A stretch of DNA of 64,000 bases from Owenia fusiformis (taxonomy: Eukaryota; Annelida; Polychaeta; Sabellida; Oweniidae), in contig CAIIXF020000011.1 of the NCBI GenBank assembly GCA_903813345.2, forward strand, positions 12,496,842-12,560,841, given 5' to 3'. A program made the position numbers and the translations under genes. The notes under the pieces are model-generated. The model worked only from the letters and a program-made list of their open reading frames with translations, was not told the DNA's origin and searched no databases. The stretch's first letter is position 1; each line of letters begins with the position of its first letter. This document shows, in pieces, positions 33,880 to 46,930 of this stretch.

Positions 33880-34650
33880 TTTCCGGTTTAGTTTTGGGAG
33901 TGATGACTTAGACCCTGTCTTGAGACATCACCCGTTGTGAACACGCATTAAGTCATGCAATCTGTGTCAAATGGTGAGCGGTCTCATTTAGGGGACCTGG
34001 GAGACATACCTGTAGTCTAGTGTCTAAGCTTCCCCGAACCACCGTCAATGATTATGTGACAGGTAGAGTATATTAAGTTGAGCCTAGGATGGTGACATTG
34101 GTAGTGTCACTCCTATTGCCATTTTTTGTAGAGAAAGGCCGGACATACCGATCTTTTTTTTCTTTTTTTATTGGATCTTACACATACATCACACATGATA
34201 TACACACATGTTCACATAATTTGTTTTAACAGCTCATCACCATGTATGAGGATTTCCTAACAATATGGTTTACAAATGTTTACAGCATAATGTACAATGG
34301 TCTTCAAAAACATATAGATTACCACAGTTTTATAATATATAACTCCATACCTTAAATATAATACATACCGTAGTTATTGGCTTAATATGTTCAATAAACG
34401 ATCTCCAAGTATTGAAGGTTTCTTGCATACCATTTGAATTTGCAATCCAATGTTCTGTTCATCTTTGATTTTATATTTTATGATTTCCTTTGTTTGGATA
34501 AAGGTGATTTTAGTTTTAGTCAGTCTCGATTTATGTATTAATTTTTTTATATACATACATACTGGACATCTCCCTTACTTGTGAGTCACAGTAAGGGCCC
34601 AAGATGTTTCGAACTCATGGTTGGTGGTCCATGATATGTTCTTCATCAGC
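33880..34650 (+). repeat. Inverted-repeat block B, left part, with ~400-bp insertion
   Basis: GTTTTGGGAGTGATGACTTA, GGGACCTGGGAGACATA, AGGCCGGACAT and AGGGCCCAAGATGTTTCGAA occur in inverse order at 37700-38040. Between 34155 and 34560 the left copy has an insertion that begins with a T-rich tract and is flanked by GGACAT on both sides, absent from the right copy. Confidence 0.65.
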
Positions 34651-36260
34651 AGCCTAATGAGGGGGAGGGGGAGAGGGGATGGGTTGTCCCCGATTTGGTT
34701 TTGTTTTGTGATTGTGTCCAGTTGGAGACAGTTAGTTGGGTAGTAAATTGGTATCATGGTTTGGGTTGTGTTTGCAGATTGTGCCTGATTGTATTTTAAT
34801 TGATTCAGTATTGGGTTGTGACTGACTCCGTTAACTTGGTTGGTGTCAGGTTGTGTTGTGATGATTCAACAATGGGTTAATTTGAGTTTTGTCTCGTTGG
34901 CTATGTTGTGTTGTGTTGGTTTGTTGTTTGGTTGCTCGATAGTGTTAGTTTGATAGTCGATTGTGTTTTGGTGGTTGTTTGTCTGGTTGAGCCTGGATGT
35001 GTTGTGTAAGTTTGGTATCGAGTTGTGTCTCATTAAGTTATGTCAATTTCAAAATGGTTGTGTTATGTTGTAATTACTCAGAAGCGAGTAGCTAGTTACC
35101 AGTTTCGCCACCAGGTGGCTGATTCGGGGGAAATAACATGGCAGGGTATTACAAAGTTCCCTTAAATTTGAATTTACATCAATTTTAGTGGTTTACAAAA
35201 CTATATTACCCTTGTGTATGTTATATTTATACAAATTAAAATATTTCCAGTAAAGGAAAATATTATCTGCCCAACACAAGAAAATATATTTCACTTTTTG
35301 TGATTTTACAACATGGGGTCTATGGATAATCTTCCCGACCTAGAAATCACAAGAAATTTACATTTTATAGTTGATATACTTTTTTCAAAACCCAATTCTA
35401 GATGTATTTTTTTATGTAGATTCCAAATATGACATCAGATTGACTGAGTTTTGAATTTTCGTTGACAAAAATCAAGATTTTTCCTACTCGCATCTAGTCT
35501 TTATTGTGTTGTGCTGGTCGGGTAGCGGGTTGTGCCCAGTAGGATGAAGTATCGGGTTGTGTCCGATTGTGTTGCGTGATTGGTGTTGTTTTCAGAGAGT
35601 GTTGGTTGGGTGTTTTGGTATTCCAGTTTGGTTGTGCTTGGTTGTGTTTTGATTGTTTTGTGTAAAATTGTGTTGTGCTACATCAACAATGGGTTGTGTT
35701 TTGGTTTTGTTGTTTTATTATTTGGTTGTACCAAATTGTGTTGCGTATATTTGACAATTGGTTGTGTTTTCGGATTTTAAAATAAGGTTGTAGTATTTGG
35801 GTTGTGCCGTATTGTGTTGTTGGATTGTAGTTGGATTGTGTTGTGTGGTTGGTTGTGCCTGATCGTTGAATGATGGGTGGTGGCGAGTTGTGCCCGATTA
35901 TGTTATGATAGGTGGTCGGTTGTGCCTAGTCGGGTGAGGTATTAGGTTGTGTTCGGCTGTGTTGTGTGATTGTTGCAATCTCTAGTTCAAGAAAGCTGGT
36001 TGTGTGTGTTGGGATTTTTAGTTTGGTTGTTCCTGATTGTGTTTTGATAGTTTAGTTTTGTTGTGTGGTTTTGCCAAATTGTGTTGTGCTAATTTGACAG
36101 TGGGTTGTGTTCTTGGTAATTGTGAGTTAAGTTGCGTTCTCATTCTTCTGACACTGGTCGTGTTGCGTTGTTGGTGATCTTATGGGTTGTGCTTAGTTGT
36201 AATGGTTGGTTGTGATAGGTTATGTATTAAGTAGCAGGTTATGCCGAATTGTATTTTGGT
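34650..36260 (+). repeat. Degenerate GGTTGTG-type repeat region
   Basis: A plus strand very rich in T and G with many copies of GGTTGTGCC, GATTGTGTTGTG and TTGGTTGTGTTT at irregular spacing. It contains a GATGCGAGTAG element at 35081-35494. The open frames follow composition and have no protein features. Confidence 0.6.
35081..35494. mobile_element. GATGCGAGTAG MITE, copy 2
   Basis: Ends GAAGCGAGTAG and CTACTCGCATC, 414 bp, uninterrupted. It aligns along its whole length with the copy at 21634-22161 (minus its insertion) and so shows the empty state of that insertion site. Confidence 0.7.
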
Positions 36261-36719
36261 GTATCGTGGAGTTTAGATACAAGTAGGGGTATTATGGTGT
36301 AGGTATATTCGTTAATTCTTGGTAGAGTCAATAATATAAATGTATTTGTGTACATTATTAGTATATGCAATAGGTTTGGTACACTGTACTGTACCTATTC
36401 ATACACAGTGAGATCTCGTGTAAGAAGTACACATGGTATGATGGGCGTTAGCGTTGCGTTGTTCTTTGGTTCTGAAGAGATAGTTTCTCGTTGTTCATTG
36501 AATCTCAAAATCTCAGAATGTGGCAGTTTAGTTCGGCGCTCCTCTTTATATTATATTGCGCGGACGTTAGAGAACAAGCTTCCGGTTTTTGGGAATGCCT
36601 GTAAAGTGAATGGTTTGCTCGGAAATTTGTGTTTCTTGCCTGTTTTGTATATTTTATAGTTTCTGTTGTGGTGAGTCAGTTCAGATGAAGTTTGTTACAT
36701 CTTATTAGTTAGGCTTAAA
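36261..36719. other. Stretch without recognised feature
   Basis: A 103-codon open frame at 36348-36659 has no recognisable motif and no splice context. I do not call it a gene. Confidence 0.4.
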
Positions 36720-38050
36720 ACTTAAACAATAAACCAACCACACCCAGACACAATTAACCAATACGCATACACCCTCCCGATAAAACACAAATATGGGAAA
36801 ATCAAAATATTTGAAATTCGGACCATTAAACCCTACATTCAAGTTAATATCTCAACAACAAGATATGCCACCAACATAATACACACACCAACAGAAAAAG
36901 TATTAAACAAGCCACTTGAACCAACAAAAAAACAATTCACCCACCATAGACCCACCCTAGACACCACCAAACTCACACCAGCTAAACAAATCGAAAATAC
37001 CGCAAAATGCGGAAAACACCAAAAACACGAACAAGTAAACAACTCTTCTCATACACACAATATGAACATAAAATATACCTGACCATGAAGCTAAAACAAT
37101 GAACAAAACAACCAAATTAAATCTCAACATTGAACTGACCATACCCCAATACAATTAACCAATACGCATTACACCCATTCGATAAAAACCAAATACAAGA
37201 AAATCGAAATATTTTAAATACGGACCACTAAACGGTACATTGAAGTTAATATCTCAACAACAAGATATACTACCAACATAATATATATACCAACGGAAAG
37301 CTGAAACATTAAACAAATCACCTGAACCACCAAAAAGCAATTTACCCACCTTAGACCTACCATAGACACCGCCAAACGCACACCAACTCAACAAATTGAA
37401 AATACCGCAAAATGCCACAAAATACTACGGTACACGAACAAGCCAACAACCCTTTAAATACACACAATATCAACACATAACACACATGACCATATGGCTT
37501 AACCAAAAACCAAACCAAACTTTAACAATAAACTGACCACGCCCTTATGCAATAACCCAATACGCCTAAACACCCCCCCGCCAAAAACGAATAGGGAAAT
37601 AGGGAAATTACAACTGAATGATAGATCTAAAACAGCATCCATTATTCACAATCAAATCACAAATAACATTCTTTCGGCCGCTGAGGAAGAACACTCATGG
37701 GATACCCCCATGAATTCGAAACATCTTGGGCCCTTATAATGACCAACATATAAGGGAGAAGATCCGCTATGGATCAGGATGTCCGGCCTCTCTCTACAAT
37801 GAAGACAGGGAATAACACACCAATGTCATTACCCTAGGATCTACCAAATATACACTACCTGTGACATGAGTACTGACGGTGGTTAGGAGAAGCTTAGCTA
37901 CCAGACTTTGTCTCCCAGCCCCCCCCCCCCGAACGAGACCTCTCACCATTAATACAGATAGCATGACATATATGCGTATTTACTACAGGTGATGTCTCAG
38001 GACATTGTCTAAGTCACCACTCCCAAAAACTAGGCTATAATTCACAAATG
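36720..38050 (-). repeat. Inverted-repeat block B, right part (~400-bp repeats, A/C-rich)
   Basis: CAAGTTAATATCTCAACAAC at 36839 and GAAGTTAATATCTCAACAAC at 37241, about 400 bp apart, are the inverse of the left repeats at 30831-32400. From 37700 to 38040 the block mirrors 33880-34650, including AGGCCGGACAT and GGGCCCAAGATG-type landmarks. A run of 14 C lies near 37920. Confidence 0.75.
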
Positions 38051-38204
38051 GGCCGGGTTATAATAACTAAGATTGGTAAAAAGTGCTTTCATTCTACAAT
38101 ATGCCCATGATCAATGGATACGACTCGGCAGTCCTAATTTTCATCAGTTGAGAGGATAAGATTCACATTTTGGACGACGAAAAGCTAAACCTGAACGCAG
38201 AAGA

Positions 38205-38310
38205 AGTGAGTAGCTCCCATGATGGCATCTCATTTCTTCTCAGCCCTGAGATATTTCAAGTGAAACAGAAAGATGCTATGAGTATCAGAATGGGATTCCC
38301 CTTAGCCATC
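38205..38310 (-). repeat. Fragment shared with 21550-21640
   Basis: GAGATGGCATC-like text, CTTCTCAGCCCTGAGATATT and GATGCTATGAGTATCAGAAT are the inverse of the sequence just left of the GATGCGAGTAG element at 21634. Confidence 0.5.
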
Positions 38311-38499
38311 CTACAGTATATGGCCATACCCAGCAAACAGTGACGTCCATGTAACGTCACTCATATGTGGTATATAAGTTCACTGGAGACGTTGTATATT
38401 TCCGTTATATAAACGTCAAAGCAACGTAAAATTGTGACATTCAGCAAAACGTCGGTGGATGGTTAAAAAATGACGTTGTAGTAATGTGTTAGTAAAGTT

Positions 38500-40520
38500 C
38501 GAAATTTGTGCTGGTGTGAAAAACGTAACAATGACGTTGAATTTTTACCAGTTTGGTTCATTTGCAACGTAATATAAACGGTAAAATTTAACGTTGTCGT
38601 AACGTTTTTTAAATGTGTAAAATATTTGTAAGTGCAGGAAACATTACAAAGACGTTGCAGTTCTCACCAAATTGCTTCATTTGCTACGTAATATAAACGG
38701 TAAAATTTGACGTTGTCGTAACGTGTTTTAAATGTGAAAGATATTTGTAAGTGTAGAAAACGTTACAAAGACGTTGTGTTCTCACCAAATTTGGTACATT
38801 TGCTACGTAATGTAAACGGTAAAATTTGACGTTGTCGTAACGTGTTTTAAACGTGAAAGATATTTGTAAGTGTAGAGAACGTTACAAAGACGTTGCACTT
38901 CTCACCAAATTGTTTCATTTGCTACGTAATATAAACGGTAAAATTTGACGTTGTCGTAACGTGTTTTAAATGTGAAAGATATTTGTAAGTGTAGAAAACG
39001 TTACAAAGACGTTGTGTTCTCACCAAATTTGGTACATTTGCTACGTAATGTAAACGGTAAAATTTGACGTTGTCGTAACGTGTTTTAAACGTGAAAGATA
39101 TTTGTAAGTGTAAAAAACGTTACAAAGACGTTGCACTTCTCACCAAATTGTTTCATTTGCTACGTAATATAAACGGTAAAATTTAACGTTGTCGTAACGT
39201 TTTTTAAATGTGTAAAATATTTGGAAGTGCAGGAAACATTACAAAGACGTTGCAGTTCTCACCAAATTGTTTCATTTGCTAAGTAATATAAACGGTAAAA
39301 TTTGACGTTGTCGTAACGTGTTTTAAATGTGAAAGATATTTGTAAGTGTAGAAAACGTTACAAAGACGTTGTGTTCTCACCAAATTTGGTACATTTGCTA
39401 CGTAATGTAAACGGTAAAATTTGACGTTGTCGTAACGTGTTTTAAACGTGAAAGATATTTGTAAGTGTAGAAAACGTTACAAAGACGTTGCACTTCTCAC
39501 CAAATTGTTTCATTTGCTACGTAATATAAACGGTAAAATTTGATGTTGTCGTAACGTGTTCTAAATGTGAAAGATATTTGTAAGTGTAAAAAACGTTACA
39601 AAGACGTTGTGTTCTCACCAAATTTGGTACATTTGCTACGTAATGTAAACGGTAAAATTTGACGTTGTCGTAACGTGTTTTAAATGTGAAAGATATTTGT
39701 AAGTGTAGAAAACGTTACAAAGACGTTGCACTTCTCACCAAATTGTTTCATTTGCTACGTAATATAAACGGTAAAATTTGATGTCGTCGTAACGTGTTCT
39801 AAATGTGAAAGATATTTGTAAGTGTAAAAAACGTTACAAAGACGTTGCGTTCTCACCAAATTTGGTACATTTGCTACGTAATGTAAACGGTAAAATTTGA
39901 CGTTGTCGTAACGTACGTGTTTTAAATGTGAAAGATATTTGTAAGTGTAGAAAACGTTACAAAGACGTTGCAGTTCTCACCAAATTGTTACATTTGCTAC
40001 GTAATATAAACAGTAAAATTTGACGTTGTCGTAACGTGTTTTAAATGTGAAAGATAATTGTAAGTCTAGGAAACGTTACAAAGTCCTTGTTTTCCCACCA
40101 AATTGGTTCATTTGCCACGTAGTGAAAATGGCTAATTGTAACGTTGTCAAAACATGGTTTGAATGTGAAAAATATTTGTAATAGTAACACACGTTACAAA
40201 CACGTCATTTTCTGACCAAAATGGTTCATTTTCAACGTAGTGCAAACGGTTAATTTCAACGTTGTCGAAACGTGTTTTCAATTGAAATGTAAAAAAATAT
40301 TTGTAAGTGCAGGAAACGTTACAAAAAGACGCTATGTCCTCACGAAATTGGTTTATTTGCAACGTTGTCGAAACAGTTAATTTTGACGTTGACGAAACGG
40401 GGTTTAAACGTGAAAAATACATATACATGTATGTGAAAAAGAACGTGACAAAGACGTTGTGGTCTCAACAAATTCGTTTAATTTGTGACGTGAAGTAAAT
40501 GTTAAATATATAACGAATAT
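38500..40520 (+). repeat. 119-bp satellite array, ~17 units
   Basis: GACGTTG recurs at 38651, 38770, 38889, 39008, 39127, 39246, 39365, 39484, 39603, 39722 and 39841, exactly 119 bp apart. One 4-bp insertion (CGTA duplication) follows, then decaying units up to about 40500. Two subtypes (GCACTTCTCACC..TTTCATTTG and GTGTTCTCACC..GGTACATTTG) often alternate, giving a 238-bp higher order. Each unit has palindromic ACGT sites. Confidence 0.92.
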
Positions 40521-43057
40521 ACATGTATGCCTCGAGTTGTGGTAACTTTAAATACTGATCGGTGGAGGCACAGGCATATGTTGGCTCACACAGATGAACT
40601 TAACGTGGTAATTGAGAGTGAGAGTGGAAATATGATGTAAAGAAAACGTTTCTCCGACGTTGTAATTTTGCCATGGGTTATTGCTGACAAAAGTCTGACG
40701 TTCTGTCCCGGGGGGTTCATTCCAATATACCTCTTAATACCTATATGCCGCGCCAAAGACCCCCTTTTTGAGCATTTTTTCCATGTCAATTTCCTCTCAA
40801 AATTGGAAGTTTCCATGTATTATTCCTCTCAGAGTTATAAAATTCCATATTTTCTTCCTCTGAACTTCATAGATGTCCATGTCGACTTCCTCTGGAGCTT
40901 GCCGGTGTAAAAGAAATTATGGTCCCCTGGGGATTATGGTCCCCTTTCTTAAAGGCCCTTACTGGCCCTGATTGTGGATACGATAATAAGGGAGAGTTGT
41001 ATTTAGGTCACCATATAAATCAATGGAAAGTAGGACCATAATTTGATAGGACCTCCTACCCTTTTACACCGGGACTAAAGTTTGCGAATTATCGGTAAAT
41101 TGACTAAAACTCCACTCTTCCGGCGATTTGTCAGACCTCGGGACAAAAATTTTAGTCCCTTTCAACAAGGGCGAGCGTTACAAACGGAAAGTACATCGTT
41201 CGCAAATTTGATGTATTTCTCGTTCGGCTTTTTATCGTATTCTGTTCTATCAACCAATAGAAATAGAGGAATTCCCGCGTCGAAATCAACATGGAGGACA
41301 GTTCCAAGTTCAAGAATATTGCTGCTTAAAAGCAACTTGGGAGCCGTACTGCCAGCTTTCGAAGGTAAGAATGATGCACGCATGTTACACAATCACCAAA
41401 GGTTAAAATGAAAGCATTCCATGGCCGGTACTTGCAGCGAGAACACAAATAATCTCATGTGAAAGTTGGGATCGTTTCAATTTTCAAAATTTTTGTCAGT
41501 TGAAATTAGACTTTTGAATATTCTGGTATGAGTACCGTAATCCAACACCAAATTCGAAAATTCATAACAATACTTTGCACATATGGCGTTCGTGACCAAC
41601 TATAAAACGCTTACCCCCCATAGTGTTATATATCAAAATGTACCTGTTCATATAGGGGTTCGATTGATCTACATCAAATTATAGGGAGTCAGGTTACTTT
41701 TTGAGATATCAGCGTCCATTTATTGTGACTCGCGTTTGCTACCACTTCCTCAATTCTGATATGATGGGCAAACGCGTAGTAAGCATGCTCACGTCGGAAC
41801 TATTTTTGACCTACATCGCTATTTTCGTAATTCAAATGAAAGTTGAACTCCTCCTCTTTATTTTGATACCAAATAGTGGCATACTAGGTACCCTAGAAGC
41901 CAACTATGGCGTTATTTAGAACAATACCACGAGTTTTTAAATGGACTATATAGGGGTCATACCTTTTGGCGGATGGATATGGAACCTCATACCTTAATGT
42001 GTTATGACATCACACTGATTTTTGTCTCTGCAACTTTTTTTGGCAGAAAATATCATTTCTAGTTCAAAAATGCATAAAAACGTCGGAAATGGCTGAATAT
42101 GTGAAAAATTTATCCATTTAGGCTAGAAAGGGTTAATTTGCCCCACCCCAAATACGTCTAAATATGCTAGTCTAACTTTGCCACTGTGACGTCACAAATC
42201 TAACCTGACTATCTCTGAGTTTATTGAAGAAAATGATACGTCTGACAAACAGCTTTCATTCCCTATATGGCACACCTTCTACTAAGAGTTGCATCATTGA
42301 CTAAATCTAAGACAAAGGCCCTGTGTCCCGAGGATTTTGACTGAAATTTGGCCATTTTCGCCCAAATCTAACTAAATTGCAGTTTCCCTCACACCTGTAT
42401 TTTGAAATAAATATTGCTACAATGTAGCAATTTAAAAATCACACATGCTTACTGTTTCTGTCGACCTGACACGTGTATCTAGCCTGTAAAAATGAAAAAT
42501 CGCTACATTGTAGCAATTTCACTGAGATATGGGCCCTGAAAATCATGTAATTTTAGCAAAAAATGAAGAAATAACCTGCAATTTTGACGGAATTTCAGAG
42601 GGCTTTCTTTCATTCCAGACCCTCCACGGGCCTCTTATGACCATTCTTATACTCACAGAATGGTTGAAAGTGATTTCAAATCATTGTTTGCCCTACGCAG
42701 AACGAAAAAATCGATTCTGTTCTCAAATTCTGATAGAATATTGGTCTCTGGCCAACTAGCAGACAATTTTAGGCCTCATATCTGATATTTGAATCGATGT
42801 TATTGATTTTCAATTTCATCACGATTTTCAATCATAATTCCTGGTTCATAATTTTCGTTAGGTCAATTACAAGGGGTCCAGGGGTCAATTAACCATCAGC
42901 GACTTTCAAGTCAGATCCGGTCCCTGGGATCTGGCGCAGAGGTGTTGATTGGATGGTGATCTGTTAGATCTACCTCTTTAAAAGAATAGACATTGCCCGG
43001 GGAGTCAGTGATTGCCATCTTTAGCCTGATAGATAATCAAGATGGCAGAAATACAGA
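40521..43057. other. Gene-poor stretch
   Basis: No gene recognised. Around 41230-41365 there is a CpG-richer patch with CCAATAG, a short frame starting ATGGAGGACAGTTCC and a donor-like CGAAGGTAAGAATG, which could be a 5' exon. I cannot connect it to any coding exon. Confidence 0.35.
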
Positions 43058-44070
43058 AATACACAAACATGTATCAGTTTCATATGCTTTAGAAAATGTA
43101 CATGTTTGCGACCAAATAGTTCAGAAGACAATAGAATCGTCGATTTAATTCCTCACTTAAGTTACATAAACGGTTTTTCGAAAAACAGTTAAGATCTGCA
43201 CTTTTAACCCGAACCGTTTGTGTAACTAAAGGAACATTCCTTGCCAGACTATTTCTCTCCTGATATGGTAGCTACAATCATATATATACTTCACATATTT
43301 AGCAAAACATGGGAAAATGTTTTCATATGGTCAATATTGATCATTTAAAAATGTAGTACTCATTCCCAGTAAGCTGCCATCTTTTCAGATTTCTTTCAGG
43401 AAGTGATGTCATCGACTCTCACCTGTTATAACCTTGTCTATTACAGTATAGGAAAGAAGTACAAAATCACTTCTAAACAAGAAGCCCTTATCTTCTGTGT
43501 AAAAATATTTTCAGGGGTTGTCAACTTAGAACTAAAGAAGAGATCTTCAAAAGGATTTTAATCATAGACCAAATTGAAAAAAATATCAAGCTGGTTTAGT
43601 AATTCTAATAGCTCCTTACGTAATGTTAAATGCAAAGTTGAGAGTCGATGACATCACTTCCTGAGTGAAATTTTAAAAGATGGCAGCCTACTGGAATTGA
43701 GCACTACATTTTTAAGTGATCAATATTGACCATTTCAAAACATTTTTCTGTTTTTTGATAAACTTGCAAAGTATGTATATGGTTATAGCTACCATATTAG
43801 GAGAGAGATGATCTGGCAAGGAATACCCCTTTAAGTGAGGAATTAAATCGATGATTCTGTTGTCTTCTGAGCTATGCCTATTTTTCGCAAACATGTTCAT
43901 TTTCTAAAACATATGATGCTGATACATGTTTGTGAGAAAAAATGTTGTGGGGATTCTGCCTACAATGCGTGAAATAAGGAAAAAAGAAAAATCGTACCTT
44001 CGACGTTCCGACATTTTGTTACCAAAATGAACCGTTTCGGTAACCAGTGTAATCGAGCGGATCACCAGTG
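43058..44070. mobile_element. CACTGGTGATCC palindromic element, copy 3, truncated left and interrupted
   Basis: The left arm starts inside the family sequence (ACACAAACATGTATCAG) and the right end is complete (GTGTAATCGAGCGGATCACC, then AGTG at 44067-44070). It is split by a second inverted-repeat element at 43229-43830. Compared with 10958-11494 it has lost about 110 bp of the outer left arm. Confidence 0.75.
43229..43830. mobile_element. TTAA-type inverted-repeat element nested in the palindrome
   Basis: AAGGAACATTCCTTGCCAGA at the left, inverse TCTGGCAAGGAATACCCC at the right. Inside, GGAAGTGATGTCATCGACTC is inverted as GAGTCGATGACATCACTTCC. The right side is followed by TTAA (43831-43834), and the left has CTAAAGG where CTTAAAGG is expected, so a TTAA duplication with one lost T is likely. 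It is non-coding. Confidence 0.7.
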
Positions 44071-44995
44071 AATAGATAGCTTACTATATTTAGGGAGTTC
44101 TTTAATTTTTTGAAAATAACATGGCAGAGAAGCATTGAAATATGAGGTCACAGATATGATAGCTAAACTACAAAACAAACTAAAATAAACAAAAGTAAGA
44201 ACATGTATAAATGTTTCTATTTTTACATGTTCTGTTTCAATGTGGTCCTTTAATTGCTTATTTTTTAGATTCAGAGAAGTTCCAAACATTCAAAATTTTA
44301 CTGTAATCTCATCTACTCTACGACCCCCACTTAAATTTGTAAAAAACATAAGTGGGGGTAACCAAACTCGTCTGGCCCTGTTATCCACTCCCTGATTCTG
44401 AAATGTCGTAGACCAACAACGTCAGGCGTAGATAACTGGGCCATACGGGTTTTTGTTAAAGTGGGGGTAGAATGCGATAAATCGCATGATGTATGGTCTC
44501 TCTAAAATTCTCTTATTTTTAACATGGAAAATCGTCACTTCAGCAAATTCACATGTCATTTATTTATGTTCCAAAATTTACCCTATGCAGACAGAGCCTG
44601 TGGGAAATATTGGGTGCGGAGCAAATGAGCGGAGGGTGCTGAGCTAACGGTCATTTTTGAAAAAATTCTTTCAAAATCATGCAGTTTTCACCATTTTGAG
44701 CACTTCTCAAGTGATTTTGTCCATATTTGGGCCAAAATTGTCAAATGTGAACCCCCCCTGGAAATTTTGGAAAAATGAACCCCCCTTGGCAAATCCTGGC
44801 TACGGGCCTGATTATTGATATTTATATTTTTTAATCGAAATGGTGTTTGTTATAAGCACACGCCTTTTTAACAATTGATAGAGACTGAAAAGTGTATTTC
44901 ATCTTCAGCAAATCTGAAATTAAGCTTTGTTTTTATTGATCGAATTCAATGAAAGTTAATTTCTTTTAAGTTAAGTTAACTTTTATCAGCCTTTA

Positions 44996-46271
44996 CAGCG
45001 GTGGCGGTAGGCATATATTTTTGTGAGTCATCATGACTCAGGTAGTTTCAAAAAAGTGAGTCACAAGAAAAAAAGTTGAGTCAAAGCTATAAAAGTGTTT
45101 TTCATGAGTAAAAATGCATACAAAATGTAGAAACCACATACAAAATCTATTTTTTGATTTTGTGCATACCTTTTATTGTACTCTTATAGCACATTAACAA
45201 CTAACAATTAATTAATTAGGCAATTGCAAGAAAAATGTCACTATTAATCATCTGATTATCTGGTCCAGCGAGTCATGGGTGTGAATGGAGTGGGAGAGGA
45301 GTTTCTCCCTGTGTGGAGTCAAAGCGTTTCATGTTGAAATTCAACATGTTTGCAATCATTCCAAAGTCTAAAACGGCAATATAAGTCCGACCACAATACT
45401 GGGCATCATTTAAATTGAATACGGTAGAGTCTTGTAATTATAGCTGATCAAATGAAACCGAAAGTAGATTTGTTTTCATACCTAATTTATCATCATTACC
45501 CCCCTTAATGTGCGATCGACTGGATTTTCATGTGCCCATTATCTATCTTCATAGGATCAGCTTCAGATCTAGTGAATCGAAGATCTTAACTTGAGGGAGT
45601 TAATTGAAAATACTTGGTGAAAACTTACGATGATCGGTCACTGTGAGCACCATTGATAAACCTACTGCGCATTACATCTGCGCATGCTGATGAAGGGGAC
45701 GGCTCAAGGAAACTTGCTAACTTAGCGAAGGAATTTTGCGAACTTGCGAAGGAAACTAAAGGTTCGTAAATCTAGCGTGTGAACATTCAAGGGAAGATTT
45801 TATGCGGTAATTTAGATAAATATACGATCACTAAAATCCTTAGAAGGGAGTATGAAATTAATAAATTATTGTTCAATGTTATGTTCGTTTTATTGCATTT
45901 TTGATACGCCCCCTAGCAACGTGCTTCACGAGATAAACAAATCGAGGGATCGATCAATGTTTTCAAGTTTATCATTGAATCTGAATCACAGGGCTTTAAA
46001 AATTATATGAAATACCGAAATGAGAAAATGATCGGTAGGAAGGAGGCTCGATTGCGCTGAACGAAATGTTAGATTTCCAGAATTAGCAAAATTATAAATT
46101 TGACCAATCACGTATTTTCACGTATAGGGATCAATTTAACCAAGTACCAAGCGGGGATTTTGCATGTGAAACAAACGTGCGTCAGAAAGACTCGGTAGAC
46201 AATGAATATTTGCGTCAGAGTTGCAAAAATGTGAGTAAAAAACGTAAAAAATTGCGTTAACGCCACCTCTG
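44996..46271. mobile_element. CAG-ended element with 5-bp TSD (hAT-like), 1276 bp
   Basis: Left end CAGCGGTGGCGGTAGGC, right end GCGTTAACGCCACCTCTG, flanked by the exact direct repeat CTTTA (44991-44995, 46272-46276). It shares with 2913-3187 the CAG start and a 5-bp duplication. No long frame; the interior has GAGTCA repeats near 45025-45080. Confidence 0.6.
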
Positions 46272-46282
46272 CTTTAAAAAAA

Positions 46283-46930
46283 CTACTATTGTCATCTGTT
46301 TTTCCATCTTAGTGTACAATAGTTCTCTACTCTGTTTTCAGAAGTAGGAGATGAACCAGATTTTTGTAGCTTTCATCCATGATAACCCTGAGACCTTGTT
46401 GGTTGTGTTTAGATGATGGTGTTTCATACTAATCAGGTATATTATTTCATCGTTTGATTTAATTAACTTGCATCATTTGTGGCTCTTTGCTTCAGAAAGT
46501 ATTCATTTGTATTTAATGCAGTTATTATTTAACTTTCACAGTTTCACAGCAAATGAGATACTGTAAATTGCTTTAATTTGGTGCTATTTAATTTGGCGCC
46601 CTGTGCAAATTTTAAAAGTATGACTGCTATATAATTAAGTTCTTTTAAAAGGTTTGAACTTAATCCTGATTGACACAATGTTAAAACATCTCAGTAGATT
46701 TACTCATCATATTCACAATTTAAAGGTCTTATCTTAATCAATACAATTTGAAATAAAAGTATAAAATAAAGTAACAGTCTTTTAAAGTACTACTATTGTC
46801 CTCTATTTTCCCATCTACCTATTCTGTTTTCAGGATTGTTGTAGCCTTCACCCATGATAACCCTGAGATGATTTTGGCTGTGTTGAGATGAGTGGTGTTA
46901 TGCTAATCAGGTAGGCCTATATTATTTCTA
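46283..46930 (+). repeat. Direct repeat pair of ~150 bp
   Basis: CTACTATTGTCATCTGTTTT..TTTTCAG..CATGATAACCCTGAGA..CTAATCAGGTA at 46283-46440 recurs with substitutions at 46790-46915. The units look exon-like (TTTTCAG before, CAGGTA after), but no open frame is conserved. Confidence 0.55.

Noticed and set aside
38500-40520. CRISPR-like regular array
   Set aside because: Whole 119-bp units are repeated with no unique spacers. This is satellite DNA in an animal genome. The same holds for 49200-52035 and for the 15-bp arrays.
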